A DNA stretch of 64,000 bases. Origin: JAWVYT01 sp046483065 (GTDB taxonomy: Bacteria > Gemmatimonadota > Gemmatimonadetes > Longimicrobiales > RSA9). Within the stretch, counting starts at the first letter, position 1. Each line of letters begins with the position of its first letter. Below the pieces are notes generated by a model. The model was not told the origin of the DNA, searched no databases, and saw nothing but the letters and a program-made list of their open reading frames with translations. Shown here piece after piece: positions 33,247 to 41,420 of the stretch. Where the stretch lies: NCBI GenBank assembly GCA_046483065.1, contig JAWODW010000031.1, positions 1-64,000 on the forward strand. The letters run 5' to 3'. The position numbers and the translations under genes were made by a program.

Positions 33247-34284
33247 ATGGCTGAAACGGAACGGCGCGTGCTGGTGGTCGAAGACGAGGCCCCGGTGCGG
33301 GAGCTGGTGGCGAAGCACCTGGAGAAGCTCGGGTACGTGGTGACCCGGGCGTCAGACGCGGAGCAGGTGCTGCTGCGCATGTCCCGGGACCGGGAGCCGT
33401 TCGACGTGGTGCTGAGCGATATCCACCTGCCCGGACTGTCCGGGGTGGAGCTGCTCCGGCTGCTGCTGACGCATTCACCGCTGCGGCCGGTGATCATGAT
33501 CACCGGTGACTCGGACGAATCGCTGGCCCGGAAGGCGCTGGACTACGGCGCGGCGGGCTACCTGCTGAAGCCGTTCGAACTGTTCGAGCTGGAGGCGGCG
33601 GTGCAGCAGGCGCTTTCCCGGCTGGAGCTGGTGGAGGCGGCCGAGTCGCTGGCGAAATCCGACGCGGTGGAGCTACCGGACCAGGGCACCGGTGGGGGCG
33701 TGATTCCCACGGCGTGGCTGGAGCTGGCGGACAGTCGATCCTCGGCGGGCCGGGGTCACGGCTACCGAGTGGCGCGCCTGGCCGGCGCGATCGGGTCCGC
33801 CATGGACGTGCAGCTGGGCTCGGAGGACCGGAACGCACTGGACGTGGCGGCCCGTTCCCACGAGCTGGGGCGGCTTCTGGGTCCCACGGCCACGCAGACG
33901 GAGCTGGCCAGTCGGACGGCCCAGCTCCTCTACGACCTTGGGGTCGAGTCGAAGGTCCTCCGAACGGTGAACCACATGCGGGAGCGGTGGAACGGGAGCG
34001 GAGGACCGAACGGGCTCAGCGGGGAAGACATTCCCACTACGTCCCTCATCGTGGCAGCAGCGGACGCCATCGACCACGCGGCGGTGGTCCACATGGACTC
34101 GGGGCTGGAGCCGGCGGCGGCGGTGGAAGCGGCGCTCGACGAGATCCTGACCGATGCGGAGCGCCACTACGGCCCGGCGGTGGCCCAGGGGCTGGAGACC
34201 GCCGCGAGCGTGGTGGAAGCGATCTGGGTCCTGGCCCGGGGGCCGAAGGAGGAGGCGTCGGAGGCCGCCGGCACCTCCGACTAG
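33247..34284 (+). CDS. response regulator with degenerate HD-GYP-like domain
   Basis: 345 residues from ATG 33247 (GGAGTG upstream). The receiver domain (about 5-122) has VVEDEAP, VVLSDIHLPG and YLLKPFE. The C-terminal region aligns with HD-GYP proteins in order, but the catalytic positions are lost: HGYRVARLAGAI, AARSHELGRLLG in place of a canonical LLHDIGK, and RWNGSGGPNGLSGEDIP in place of RWDGSGYP-G. So it probably lacks phosphodiesterase activity and may be a c-di-GMP-independent or binding-only output. It is monocistronic and converges with the phosphorylase gene. Confidence 0.8.
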   Translation: MAETERRVLVVEDEAPVRELVAKHLEKLGYVVTRASDAEQVLLRMSRDREPFDVVLSDIHLPGLSGVELLRLLLTHSPLRPVIMITGDSDESLARKALDYGAAGYLLKPFELFELEAAVQQALSRLELVEAAESLAKSDAVELPDQGTGGGVIPTAWLELADSRSSAGRGHGYRVARLAGAIGSAMDVQLGSEDRNALDVAARSHELGRLLGPTATQTELASRTAQLLYDLGVESKVLRTVNHMRERWNGSGGPNGLSGEDIPTTSLIVAAADAIDHAAVVHMDSGLEPAAAVEAALDEILTDAERHYGPAVAQGLETAASVVEAIWVLARGPKEEASEAAGTSD

Positions 34285-36362
34285 CCTTCTTCAGGGGAGG
34301 GCGGCGCCTCGGCGTCGCCGGGCAGGGCGCGATACCGTTCCGTGTAGTCCCGGAGCATCCGGTGGGTGTTGAAGAAGGGCGCCACCTGCCGGATGCTCTC
34401 CTGCATCCGGGCCACCCATCGGGCCGGCAGACCGGACGCGTCACGGTCGTAGAAGAGGGGCGCCACCTCATCCTCGAGGGCCCGGTACAGCGCGTCCCGG
34501 TCGGCGCGGTCGGCGGCCTCCTGCGTCCGCTGCGCCTCGGCCGGGCCCCCGGCCGCGTGCTCGCGGATCGCCCAGCCGGGCGCCGGCGCGTCGGTCTCCC
34601 GGCCACGGTACGCCTCGTCCCACCAGCCGTCGAGTACGCTGAGGTTCAGCACGCCGTTCATGGCCGCCTTCATCCCGCTGGTCCCGCTGGCCTCCATGGG
34701 CCGACGGGGGTTGTTCAGCCATACGTCGGCGCCCTGGACCAGCGCGCGGGCCACGTCGATCCCGTAGTCCGGCAGGAAGACCACCTTCCCGCGGAACCGC
34801 GGCGTTCGGGCCACCTCGCCGATACGGGCGATGAGCGCCTTCCCGCCCTCGTCGCGGGGGTGGGCTTTCCCGGCGAAGATCACCTGGGCCGGACGGTCGG
34901 TGTGGTTCAGGACCCCGTCCAGACGGTCGAGATCGCCCAGGAGCAGCGTGGCGCGCTTGTAGGTGGCGAACCGACGGGCGAAGGCCACGGTCAGGGCGTC
35001 GGGGTCGAGGCGGACCCCGGTGGTCCGGGCCACGTAGGCGACGAGGGCCCGGCGACGTTCCTCGTGGGCCGTCCACAGCCGCCTGGCCTCCGGCCTCGGG
35101 GCGGGGGCGTCCTCGAGTCCGATGTCCGACGTGTCCATGCCGTACGTGGCCGAGATGCGGTCGTGGATCCATGTGGGTACGTGGATCCCGTTGGTGATGT
35201 GGTCGATAGGCACCTGCTCCACGGGGCGGTCGGGCCACAGCCCGTGCCACATGTCCCGGGAGACGGCGCCGTGCAGGGCGCTCACGCCGTTCGTGGCCCG
35301 GGCTAGGCGGATGGCCAGGACCGTCATGGTGAACGGCCCCTCGCCGGGCTCCTCCCGGCCCAGCTCCATGAGGGCGTCCAGGTCGAGGCCCAGGGAGTGG
35401 GCGGTCTCGGTCAGGTACCGGCTCATGAGGGCGCGGGAGAAGCGGTCGTGGCCCGCGGGCACCGGTGTGTGGGTGGTGAAGACACATCGTTGCCGGGCGC
35501 GGTCCGCCGCGGCGTCGAACTCCAGCTGCTCGGCCTGCATGATGTCACGGACCAGGTCGAGAGCCAGGAACGCCGAGTGGCCCTCGTTCATGTGGTACGT
35601 CTCCGGGCGGACACCGAGCTCGTTCAGGGCGCGATAGCCGCCCATCCCCAGGAGGATCTCCTGGGCGATCCGCATCTCCTGGGCGCCGCCGTACAGGCGG
35701 GCGGTGATACGGCGGTCTGCGTCGGCGTTCTCCGGGATGTCGGTGTCCAGGAGGAACAGGGGCACGCGGCCCACGTCGGCCCGCCAGACCCGTGCGCTGA
35801 CCTGGCGGCCGGGGAAGGCCAGCTTGATGCGGAGCGGCGAACCGTCGGGCCGTTCCACCGGTCGCACGGGGAGGTCGTCGAAGTCGGCCACGGGGAAACT
35901 TTCCGTCTGCCGACCGTCGCCGTCTACCTCCTGGCGGAAGTACCCCTCGCGGTAGAGGACGCCGACGGCCACCAAGGGGACCCCGAGGTCGCTGGCGGAC
36001 TTCAGGTGGTCACCGGCCAGGACGCCCAGTCCGCCGGAGTAGATCCGGAGGCAGGCGGTGAGGCCGAACTCGGCCGAGAAGTAGGCCACCAGCGGCCGGT
36101 CCTCCACGGCACGCTCGCCGTCGAACCAGACGTCTTCGGCCCGGAGGTAGGTCTGGAGGTCGTGCCAGAGGGCGTCGGCGCGCTCGGCGATGTCCGGGTC
36201 GTCCAGGACGCCGGGGTCCAGGCGCCGCAGCAGTGCTACGGGGTTGTGGCCCACGGCGTCCCAGAGATCCGGATCGAGCTCCCGGAAGAAGGCGCGGGTG
36301 GGTGTGTCCCAGTCCCAGCGTAGGTTGTGGGCCAGATCGTTCAGTCTTTCGGACAGCTTCAT
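34281..36362 (-). CDS. alpha-glucan (glycogen/starch) phosphorylase
   Basis: 693 residues, of the shorter GT35 type with an N-terminal DUF3417-like region. The start at 36362 (MKLSERLNDLAHNLRWDWD) has TGGAG 4-5 nt upstream; an ATG at 36389 is possible. FSAEFGLTACLRIYSGGLGVLAGDH, TYHMNEGHSAFLALD, HTPVPAGHDRF, FARRFATYKRATLLL and EASGTSGMKAAMNGVLNLS (PLP lysine region) identify the family. It releases glucose-1-phosphate from alpha-glucans. It overlaps the end of the preceding convergent gene by 4 nt and is divergent from thrS. Confidence 0.93.
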   Translation of the reverse strand: MKLSERLNDLAHNLRWDWDTPTRAFFRELDPDLWDAVGHNPVALLRRLDPGVLDDPDIAERADALWHDLQTYLRAEDVWFDGERAVEDRPLVAYFSAEFGLTACLRIYSGGLGVLAGDHLKSASDLGVPLVAVGVLYREGYFRQEVDGDGRQTESFPVADFDDLPVRPVERPDGSPLRIKLAFPGRQVSARVWRADVGRVPLFLLDTDIPENADADRRITARLYGGAQEMRIAQEILLGMGGYRALNELGVRPETYHMNEGHSAFLALDLVRDIMQAEQLEFDAAADRARQRCVFTTHTPVPAGHDRFSRALMSRYLTETAHSLGLDLDALMELGREEPGEGPFTMTVLAIRLARATNGVSALHGAVSRDMWHGLWPDRPVEQVPIDHITNGIHVPTWIHDRISATYGMDTSDIGLEDAPAPRPEARRLWTAHEERRRALVAYVARTTGVRLDPDALTVAFARRFATYKRATLLLGDLDRLDGVLNHTDRPAQVIFAGKAHPRDEGGKALIARIGEVARTPRFRGKVVFLPDYGIDVARALVQGADVWLNNPRRPMEASGTSGMKAAMNGVLNLSVLDGWWDEAYRGRETDAPAPGWAIREHAAGGPAEAQRTQEAADRADRDALYRALEDEVAPLFYDRDASGLPARWVARMQESIRQVAPFFNTHRMLRDYTERYRALPGDAEAPPSPEEG

Positions 36363-36491
36363 GGACTCCAGGCGTCGATTGGGTGACATTCGCTTGCGTT
36401 CACGCGGGTGCGGCACGCGGCACCAAAGGTAGAGGACAATGCAAACTCTGTGAAGCGGGCGGATCCCCGCGGCATCCTCCCGCCTTTCGGA

Positions 36492-36520
36492 TTGACGGCC
36501 CGTCGCTCTCCGGTTTCTAT
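36492..36520 (+). promoter_or_regulatory. probable thrS promoter
   Basis: TTGACG (36492-36497), 17-18 bp, TTCTATT around 36515-36521. A small hairpin, CGTGCTGCGGCACG, follows at about 36556-36569 in the leader. No T-box features are seen. Confidence 0.5.
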
Positions 36521-36612
36521 TGTGGGGCGCATACTTTGTGCGTCGGGACGGTGTCGTGCTGCGGCACGGCCCACTACGTTGATCGCCCGATGAATCGAAG
36601 AGTGAGATAGTG

Positions 36613-38550
36613 ATGGCTGGATCGAACAACCAGGACGTGATCACCGTTACGCTGCCGGACGGCTCCACTATGGAGGTGCCGCGGGGGTCGACCCCGCTCG
36701 ACGTGGCGGAGCGGATCGGGCCCGGGCTCGCCAGGGCGGCGCTGGCCGGAAAGGTCGATGGCCAGGTCATCGACGTGCACACGCCGCTCGATGACGACGT
36801 GACGCTGGAGATCGTCACGCCCCGGAGCGACGACGCGCTGGACGTGCTCCGTCACTCGGCGGCCCACATGCTGGCCACAGCGGTCCGGAAGGTCCGCCCC
36901 GGCGCCGGGATCGGGTTCGGGCCCGCCATCGACGAGGGGTTCTACTACGACTTCGAGGTGGACGAGCCGTTCACGCCCGAGGAGCTCGAAGCCATCGAGG
37001 CCGAGATGCGGAAGGTTGCGGAAGAAGACCAGCCGTTCGAGCGGCGGGTCGTCTCGAAGGAGGGGGCCCGGGAGCTCTTCGGCGACGACCCCCTGAAGCT
37101 GGAGCGCCTCGAGGAGTTCGATGACGACGAGATCATCACCGTCTACCGGAACGGCCCGTTCCTCGACCTCTGCCGCGGGCCGCACATGCACCGGACCAGC
37201 GAGGTGGAGCACTTCAAGCTGCTGAACACCGCCGGCGCCTACTGGCGGGGTGACGAGAACCGGCAGATGCTGCAGCGGATCTACGGCACGGCGTTCAAGA
37301 GCGACCAGGAGCTGGAGCAGCACCTGGAACGGCTGGAGCAGGCCCGGAAGCGCGATCACCGGAAGCTAGGCAAGCAGCTGGAGCTCTTCCTCTTCCACCC
37401 GTGGAGCCCCGGGAGCCCGTTCTGGACCGACCGGGGGACCACCGTCTACCACGAGCTCGTGGATTGGATGCGAGGGGTACTGAAGGAGAACGGCTACCAG
37501 CTGGTGAAGACGCCGCTCCTCTACAACAAGGAGCTGTGGCAGCTCTCCGGCCACTGGGGGAAGTACCAGGAGAACATGTTCCTGGTCCTGGACAGCGAGT
37601 CGGGCGAGCACGACTTCGGGCTCAAGCCCATGAACTGCCCGAGCCACCACCTCCTCTTCGACTCCCGGCACCACAGCTACCGGGACCTGCCGCTACGGTA
37701 CGGGACCCAGGACGTGCTGCACCGCAACGAGGTGTCCGGCGCCCTGGGCGGGCTGACCCGGGTCCGCCAGTTCCAGCAGGATGACGCCCACGTCTACCTG
37801 GCCGAGGACCAGGTCCCGGCCGAGGTCCAGCGGATGGTGGACCTGGTGGACTACTTCTACGGCACCCTCGGGCTCGAGTACACCGCCAAGTTCGCCACCC
37901 GACCGCCCCAGCGGATCGGCTCCGACGAGGTGTGGGACAGGGCGGAGGCATCGCTCCGGGAGGCTCTCGAGGCCACGGGGTTGGACTACGAGCTCAAGGA
38001 GGGCGATGGTGCCTTCTACGGACCCAAGATCGACTTCGACGTGGTGGACGCCCTCGGCCGGGAATGGCAGCTCGGGACCATCCAGCTCGATTACTCCGCC
38101 CCGGAGCGGTTCGACCTGAAGTACACCGGCGAGGACAACGCAGAGCACCGGCCGGTGGTGATCCATCGGGCCATCTTCGGCTCCTTCGAACGCTTCATCG
38201 CCATCCTCATCGAGCATTACGCCGGTGCGTTCCCCACCTGGCTCGCGCCCGAGCAGGTACGCGTGCTCCCCATCACCGATGACCAGGCGGACGACGCCGG
38301 CGAGGTGGTCAGGCTGCTCGTCGGCCGGGGCGTCCGCGCCACCCTCGACGACCGGTCGGAGACTCTCGGCTACCGGATCCGGGACGGCGAGACCATGAAG
38401 GTCCCGTACATGGCCGTGGTCGGCGAGCGGGAGGTGGAGGCCGGCACCGTAGCCGTCCGGAAGCAGGGTGCGGGGAAGAAGCAGGACGTGATCGATCGGG
38501 AGGAGTTCGCGGACCGGCTGGTCGAGGAGATCGAGGCGAAGGCGCTCTGA
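36613..38550 (+). CDS. thrS: threonyl-tRNA synthetase
   Basis: 645 residues, start ATG 36613. TGS domain (about 8-70), editing domain with HSAAHMLATAVRKV and LCRGPHMHRTSEV, then the class II core: GLKPMNCPSHH (zinc-site Cys), RNEVSGALGGLTRVRQFQQDDAH (motif 2) and VVIHRAIFGSFERFIAILIEHYAGAFP (motif 3), and the anticodon-binding domain ending VDREEF-like. It charges tRNA-Thr. It is followed by a large GC-rich repeat region and then infC. Confidence 0.97.
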   Translation: MAGSNNQDVITVTLPDGSTMEVPRGSTPLDVAERIGPGLARAALAGKVDGQVIDVHTPLDDDVTLEIVTPRSDDALDVLRHSAAHMLATAVRKVRPGAGIGFGPAIDEGFYYDFEVDEPFTPEELEAIEAEMRKVAEEDQPFERRVVSKEGARELFGDDPLKLERLEEFDDDEIITVYRNGPFLDLCRGPHMHRTSEVEHFKLLNTAGAYWRGDENRQMLQRIYGTAFKSDQELEQHLERLEQARKRDHRKLGKQLELFLFHPWSPGSPFWTDRGTTVYHELVDWMRGVLKENGYQLVKTPLLYNKELWQLSGHWGKYQENMFLVLDSESGEHDFGLKPMNCPSHHLLFDSRHHSYRDLPLRYGTQDVLHRNEVSGALGGLTRVRQFQQDDAHVYLAEDQVPAEVQRMVDLVDYFYGTLGLEYTAKFATRPPQRIGSDEVWDRAEASLREALEATGLDYELKEGDGAFYGPKIDFDVVDALGREWQLGTIQLDYSAPERFDLKYTGEDNAEHRPVVIHRAIFGSFERFIAILIEHYAGAFPTWLAPEQVRVLPITDDQADDAGEVVRLLVGRGVRATLDDRSETLGYRIRDGETMKVPYMAVVGEREVEAGTVAVRKQGAGKKQDVIDREEFADRLVEEIEAKAL

Positions 38551-39010
38551 GAGGCGGCGCGCTGCGCGCGCAACAGGCGGCGCGACCGGCGTTTCTGCGG
38601 CATTCGTCCGGGTCGCGGGCGCGCCGCAACAGGCCCGGCCTGACGGCCGGGCAACAGGCGGCCTGACGGCCGCAACAGGCTCGCCTGCGGCTCGCAGAGG
38701 CTCGGGCCTACGGGCCTCGCAAGGGTGTGGGCTCGCTGCGCTCGCCCTGCGCTCGAGTGCCGCCGGGAACGATCGGTTGCCGTTGCGAGCGGCGCGGCCG
38801 CGAGCCCCTGCGGCCGCAGGCCGCCGATTGCCCGGCCGCAGGCCGGGCCTCTTGCGGGGCAAAGCCCCGCCGTTGCACCGCGCAGCGGTGCCTCTTGCGA
38901 CCGAAGGGAGCCTGTTGCCGGCGGAGCCGGCCTGTTGCGGCGCGCCCGCGGCGCCGACGGGTGTCGTGACCCGCGGTTCGCGCCGCCTGTTGCGAGGCGG
39001 GCTGCGCCCG
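38551..39010. repeat. GC-rich mosaic of hairpins with GCAACAG/CTGTTGC spacers, copy 2
   Basis: No gene is supported here. The block consists of short palindromes, such as GCCCGGCCTGACGGCCGGGC, GCGGCCTGACGGCCGC, CCGGCGGAGCCGG, GGGGCAAAGCCCC and ACCGCGCAGCGGT. They are separated by GCAACAG in the left half (38570, 38626, 38651, 38672) and CTGTTGC or CTCTTGC in the right half (38850, 38893, 38912, 38932, 38988). An exact 17-bp inverted repeat (38569-38585 and 38978-38994) bounds it. It shares sequence with 33091-33175. Confidence 0.8.
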
Positions 39011-39021
39011 CCGAGCCCCGG

Positions 39022-39050
39022 TTGACCGCGTCAACCGCCTCCCTTATCTT
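39022..39050 (+). promoter_or_regulatory. promoter of infC-rpmI-rplT
   Basis: TTGACC (39022-39027), 17 bp, TATCTT (39045-39050). The predicted transcript starts near 39057, giving a leader of about 165 nt before infC. Confidence 0.7.
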
Positions 39051-39138
39051 CCGGGCCGACAAAAGAGACGAAGTGAAGGCCGGTTGCCGGCGCTTCCACC
39101 TTTCGGTCCGCGATGCGGTACCGCCGGGTCAGATGGCA

Positions 39139-39196
39139 ACGACGCCCCTCGGGGTGTGTCGTGACATCGGACTCGCAAGGAGCGGGTCCTTTTTTT
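39139..39196 (+). terminator. attenuator-like hairpins in the infC leader
   Basis: First hairpin around 39139-39162 (ACGACGCCCC/GGGTGTGTCGT). Second is GGACTCG-loop-CGGGTCC at 39169-39189, followed by seven Ts (39190-39196), a textbook intrinsic terminator, yet it lies only 25 nt before the infC start, so it must be conditional. Regulation by ribosomal protein L20 or IF3 levels is possible, as known for infC leaders elsewhere. Confidence 0.7.
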
Positions 39197-39221
39197 CTGG
39201 CCGGAGACGGAGGACGAGGCG

Positions 39222-39740
39222 ATATCTACTGAAAAGCGAGTTCGGGTGAACCGTCAGATCCGGATCAGCCCGGTACGGGTGATCGGTGAGGACGGTGAGC
39301 AGCTCGGCATTATGGCGGTGGAGGAAGCGCTGGAATCGGCAGAGGAGCAGGGTCTGGACCTCGTGGAAGTGGCGCCGAACTCGAGACCGCCGGTGGTCCG
39401 GATCATGGACTACGGGAAGTACAAGTACGAGCAGAGTCGGAAAGCGCGTCAGGCGAAGAAGAAGCAGCACACCACGCAGCTGAAGGAAGTGAAGTTCCGC
39501 CCGGGGATCGAGGCGCACGACCTGGAGTTCAAGCTGCGGCACGCCCGGCGTTTCCTGGAGGAAGGGAACAAGGTGAAGGCCACGATGATGTTCCGTGGCC
39601 GGCAGGTGACGCACCCGGAGCTGGGACGGGAGGTGCTGGACCGGGTGGCGAGTGAACTGGAGGACGTGAGCAAGATCGAATCACATCCTAGGCTCGAGGG
39701 CCGCAACATGATCATGGTCCTGGTGCCGGTAAAGAGGTAG
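39222..39740 (+). CDS. infC: translation initiation factor IF-3 (ATA start)
   Basis: 172 residues if started at ATA 39222. The frame upstream of the GTG at 39246 reads STEKRVRV before NRQIRISPVRVI, the usual IF-3 N-terminus, and GGAGG (39209-39213) sits 8 nt before the ATA, while the GTG has no ribosome site. IF-3 genes are known for rare AUU-type starts used in autoregulation. The rest is normal: GEQLGIMAVEEAL, DLVEVAPNSRPPVVRIMDYGKYKYE, KEVKFRPGIEAHDLEFK and KATMMFRGRQVTHPELG. It keeps 30S subunits free and checks start codons. rpmI and rplT follow. Confidence 0.88.
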   Translation: MSTEKRVRVNRQIRISPVRVIGEDGEQLGIMAVEEALESAEEQGLDLVEVAPNSRPPVVRIMDYGKYKYEQSRKARQAKKKQHTTQLKEVKFRPGIEAHDLEFKLRHARRFLEEGNKVKATMMFRGRQVTHPELGREVLDRVASELEDVSKIESHPRLEGRNMIMVLVPVKR

Positions 39741-39755
39741 AGCAGGGGGATCTGA

Positions 39756-39950
39756 ATGCCGAAGATGAAGACGAACAAAGGCGCTGCGAAGCGTTTCAAG
39801 AAGACGGCGAAGGGCAAGCTGAAGCGAGGGAAACAGGGCCGTCGTCATATCCTCACGAAGAAGACGCGGAAGCGGAAGCGTCATCTGCGGAAGGACGACT
39901 ACGTTTCGAAGGCTGACGAGAAGCGCATGAAGCGCCTGCTGGGTGGATAA
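39756..39950 (+). CDS. rpmI: 50S ribosomal protein L35
   Basis: 64 residues, MPKMKTNKGAAKRFKKTAKGKLKRG and HILTKKTRKRKRHLRK, complete L35. Second gene of the infC-rpmI-rplT unit; 15 bp after infC with AGGGGG upstream. Confidence 0.97.
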   Translation: MPKMKTNKGAAKRFKKTAKGKLKRGKQGRRHILTKKTRKRKRHLRKDDYVSKADEKRMKRLLGG

Positions 39951-39955
39951 CGGAT

Positions 39956-40312
39956 ATGCCGAGAGCGACGAGCGCGGTGGCACGACACCGCAAAAAGAAG
40001 AAGTACCTCCGTGAAGCCCGCGGCTACTTCGGTGGCCGCTCCAAGCTGTGGCGAATCGCCAAGAACGCCGTGGAGCGGGGCTGGCAGTACTCGTATATCC
40101 ACCGGAAGCAGAAGAAGCGCACCTTCCGGCGGCTCTGGATCACGCGGATCAACGCGGCCGCGCACCAGCACGATATGAACTACAGCCGATTTATCCACGG
40201 GCTCAAGCAGGCCGGCGTCGAGGTCAACCGAAAGGTCCTCGCCGACCTGGCCGTGCGGGAGCCCGAGGCATTCGGCGAGCTGGTGGAGCAGGCCAGGGCA
40301 CAGCTGGACTAG
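39956..40312 (+). CDS. rplT: 50S ribosomal protein L20
   Basis: 118 residues. MPRATSAVARHRKKKKYLREARGYFGGRSK and WITRINAAAHQHDMNYSRFIHGLKQAGVE are typical. It binds 23S rRNA early in assembly and in some bacteria represses its own operon through the infC leader. Followed by a strong terminator hairpin. Confidence 0.97.
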   Translation: MPRATSAVARHRKKKKYLREARGYFGGRSKLWRIAKNAVERGWQYSYIHRKQKKRTFRRLWITRINAAAHQHDMNYSRFIHGLKQAGVEVNRKVLADLAVREPEAFGELVEQARAQLD

Positions 40313-40340
40313 TTGCGAACGCTGCGATCGCGCGGCACCT

Positions 40341-40377
40341 TCGCCCCTCGGCCCTGCAGTCACGGGCCGGGGGGCGA
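40341..40377 (+). terminator. hairpin between rplT and pheS
   Basis: TCGCCCCTCGGCCC / GGGCCGGGGGGCGA, a 14-bp stem with a 9-nt loop, followed by TTCCATTGT. It probably ends the ribosomal unit, with partial read-through to pheS. Confidence 0.7.
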
Positions 40378-40397
40378 TTCCATTGTGGGGTACATGC

Positions 40398-41420
40398 ATG
40401 CCGAATGATCTGATACAGGAGCTGGACGCGCTCGAGGCGTACGCCCGGGAGCGGGCGGCGGGGCTCGACAGCGAGGATGCGCTGGAGGCGCTGCGCATCG
40501 AGCTGCTGGGCCGCAAGGACGGAAAGCTCACGGCTATCCTGCGCCGGCTCGGCGAGCTGCCGGCGGAGGAACGCCCGGCGGTGGGCCGGCGGGGCAACGA
40601 GGTGAAGGAGGCCGTCACAGCGCTGCTGGAGGCCCGGGCGGCGGAGCTCGAGGGCGGCGCTGAGAGCAGCCCCGAAGTCGACCTGACGCTGCCGGGGCGC
40701 CGGCGCTGGAAGGGCGGACGCCATCCGGTGACCCAGGTGATCGACGAGATCCACGGCGTGTTCCGCGCCATGGGGTTCGTCCGTGCCCGCGGCCCCGAGG
40801 CCGAGACGGACTGGCACAACTTCCAGGCGCTGAACACGCCCCTCGACCACCCTGCGGCGGCGCCGGGCGACACCTTTTACCTGGACGACGGCGTGCTCCT
40901 CCGGAGCCACACGAGCCCGGTGCAGGTCCGGACCATGATGACCCACGACCCGCCGATCCGGATCCTGGCCCCGGGGCTGGTCTACCGCCGCGACCCGTGG
41001 GACCCGAGCCACGCGCCGGCGTTCGAGCAGATCGAGGGGCTGGTGGTGGACGAGGGGATCACCATGGTGGACCTGAAGGCAACGCTGGCCGAGTTCGCCC
41101 GTCGCCTGTTCGGGACGGAGACGGAGACCCGGTTCCGGCCGTCGTTCTTCCCGTTCACGGAGCCCAGCGCGGAGGTGGACGTGACGTGCCCCTTCTGCGA
41201 GAGCGGGTGCAGCACGTGCAAGGGTACGCGCTGGCTCGAGATCATGGGCGCCGGGATGGTGGACCCGAACGTGTTCGAGGCGGTGGGCTACGACCCGGAG
41301 CGCTACACCGGGTTCGCCTTCGGGATGGGTCCCGGCCGGATCGCCATGCTGGCCTTCGGCGTGCCGGACATCCGGATGCTGTACGAGGGGGACACCCGCT
41401 TCCTGGAGCAGTTCGCATGA
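40398..41420 (+). CDS. pheS: phenylalanyl-tRNA synthetase alpha subunit
   Basis: 340 residues from ATG 40398. An N-terminal coiled-coil (about 1-85), then GRRRWKGGRHPVTQVIDEIHGVF, LRSHTSPVQVRTM (motif 2), FFPFTEPSAEVDVTC and the C-terminal FGMGPGRIAMLAFGVPDIR (motif 3). It overlaps pheT by ATGA. It charges tRNA-Phe as an alpha2beta2 enzyme. Confidence 0.96.
   Translation: MPNDLIQELDALEAYARERAAGLDSEDALEALRIELLGRKDGKLTAILRRLGELPAEERPAVGRRGNEVKEAVTALLEARAAELEGGAESSPEVDLTLPGRRRWKGGRHPVTQVIDEIHGVFRAMGFVRARGPEAETDWHNFQALNTPLDHPAAAPGDTFYLDDGVLLRSHTSPVQVRTMMTHDPPIRILAPGLVYRRDPWDPSHAPAFEQIEGLVVDEGITMVDLKATLAEFARRLFGTETETRFRPSFFPFTEPSAEVDVTCPFCESGCSTCKGTRWLEIMGAGMVDPNVFEAVGYDPERYTGFAFGMGPGRIAMLAFGVPDIRMLYEGDTRFLEQFA

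Noticed and set aside
36363..36612. T-box riboswitch before thrS
   Set aside because: No T-box consensus or terminator/antiterminator pair visible.
38551..39010. CRISPR-like array
   Set aside because: The spaced 7-nt motif is too short, spacers are palindromic and irregular, orientation flips; no cas genes.
39246..39740. infC starting at GTG 39246
   Set aside because: No ribosome site, and the upstream in-frame residues match the IF-3 N-terminus; the ATA at 39222 is better supported.
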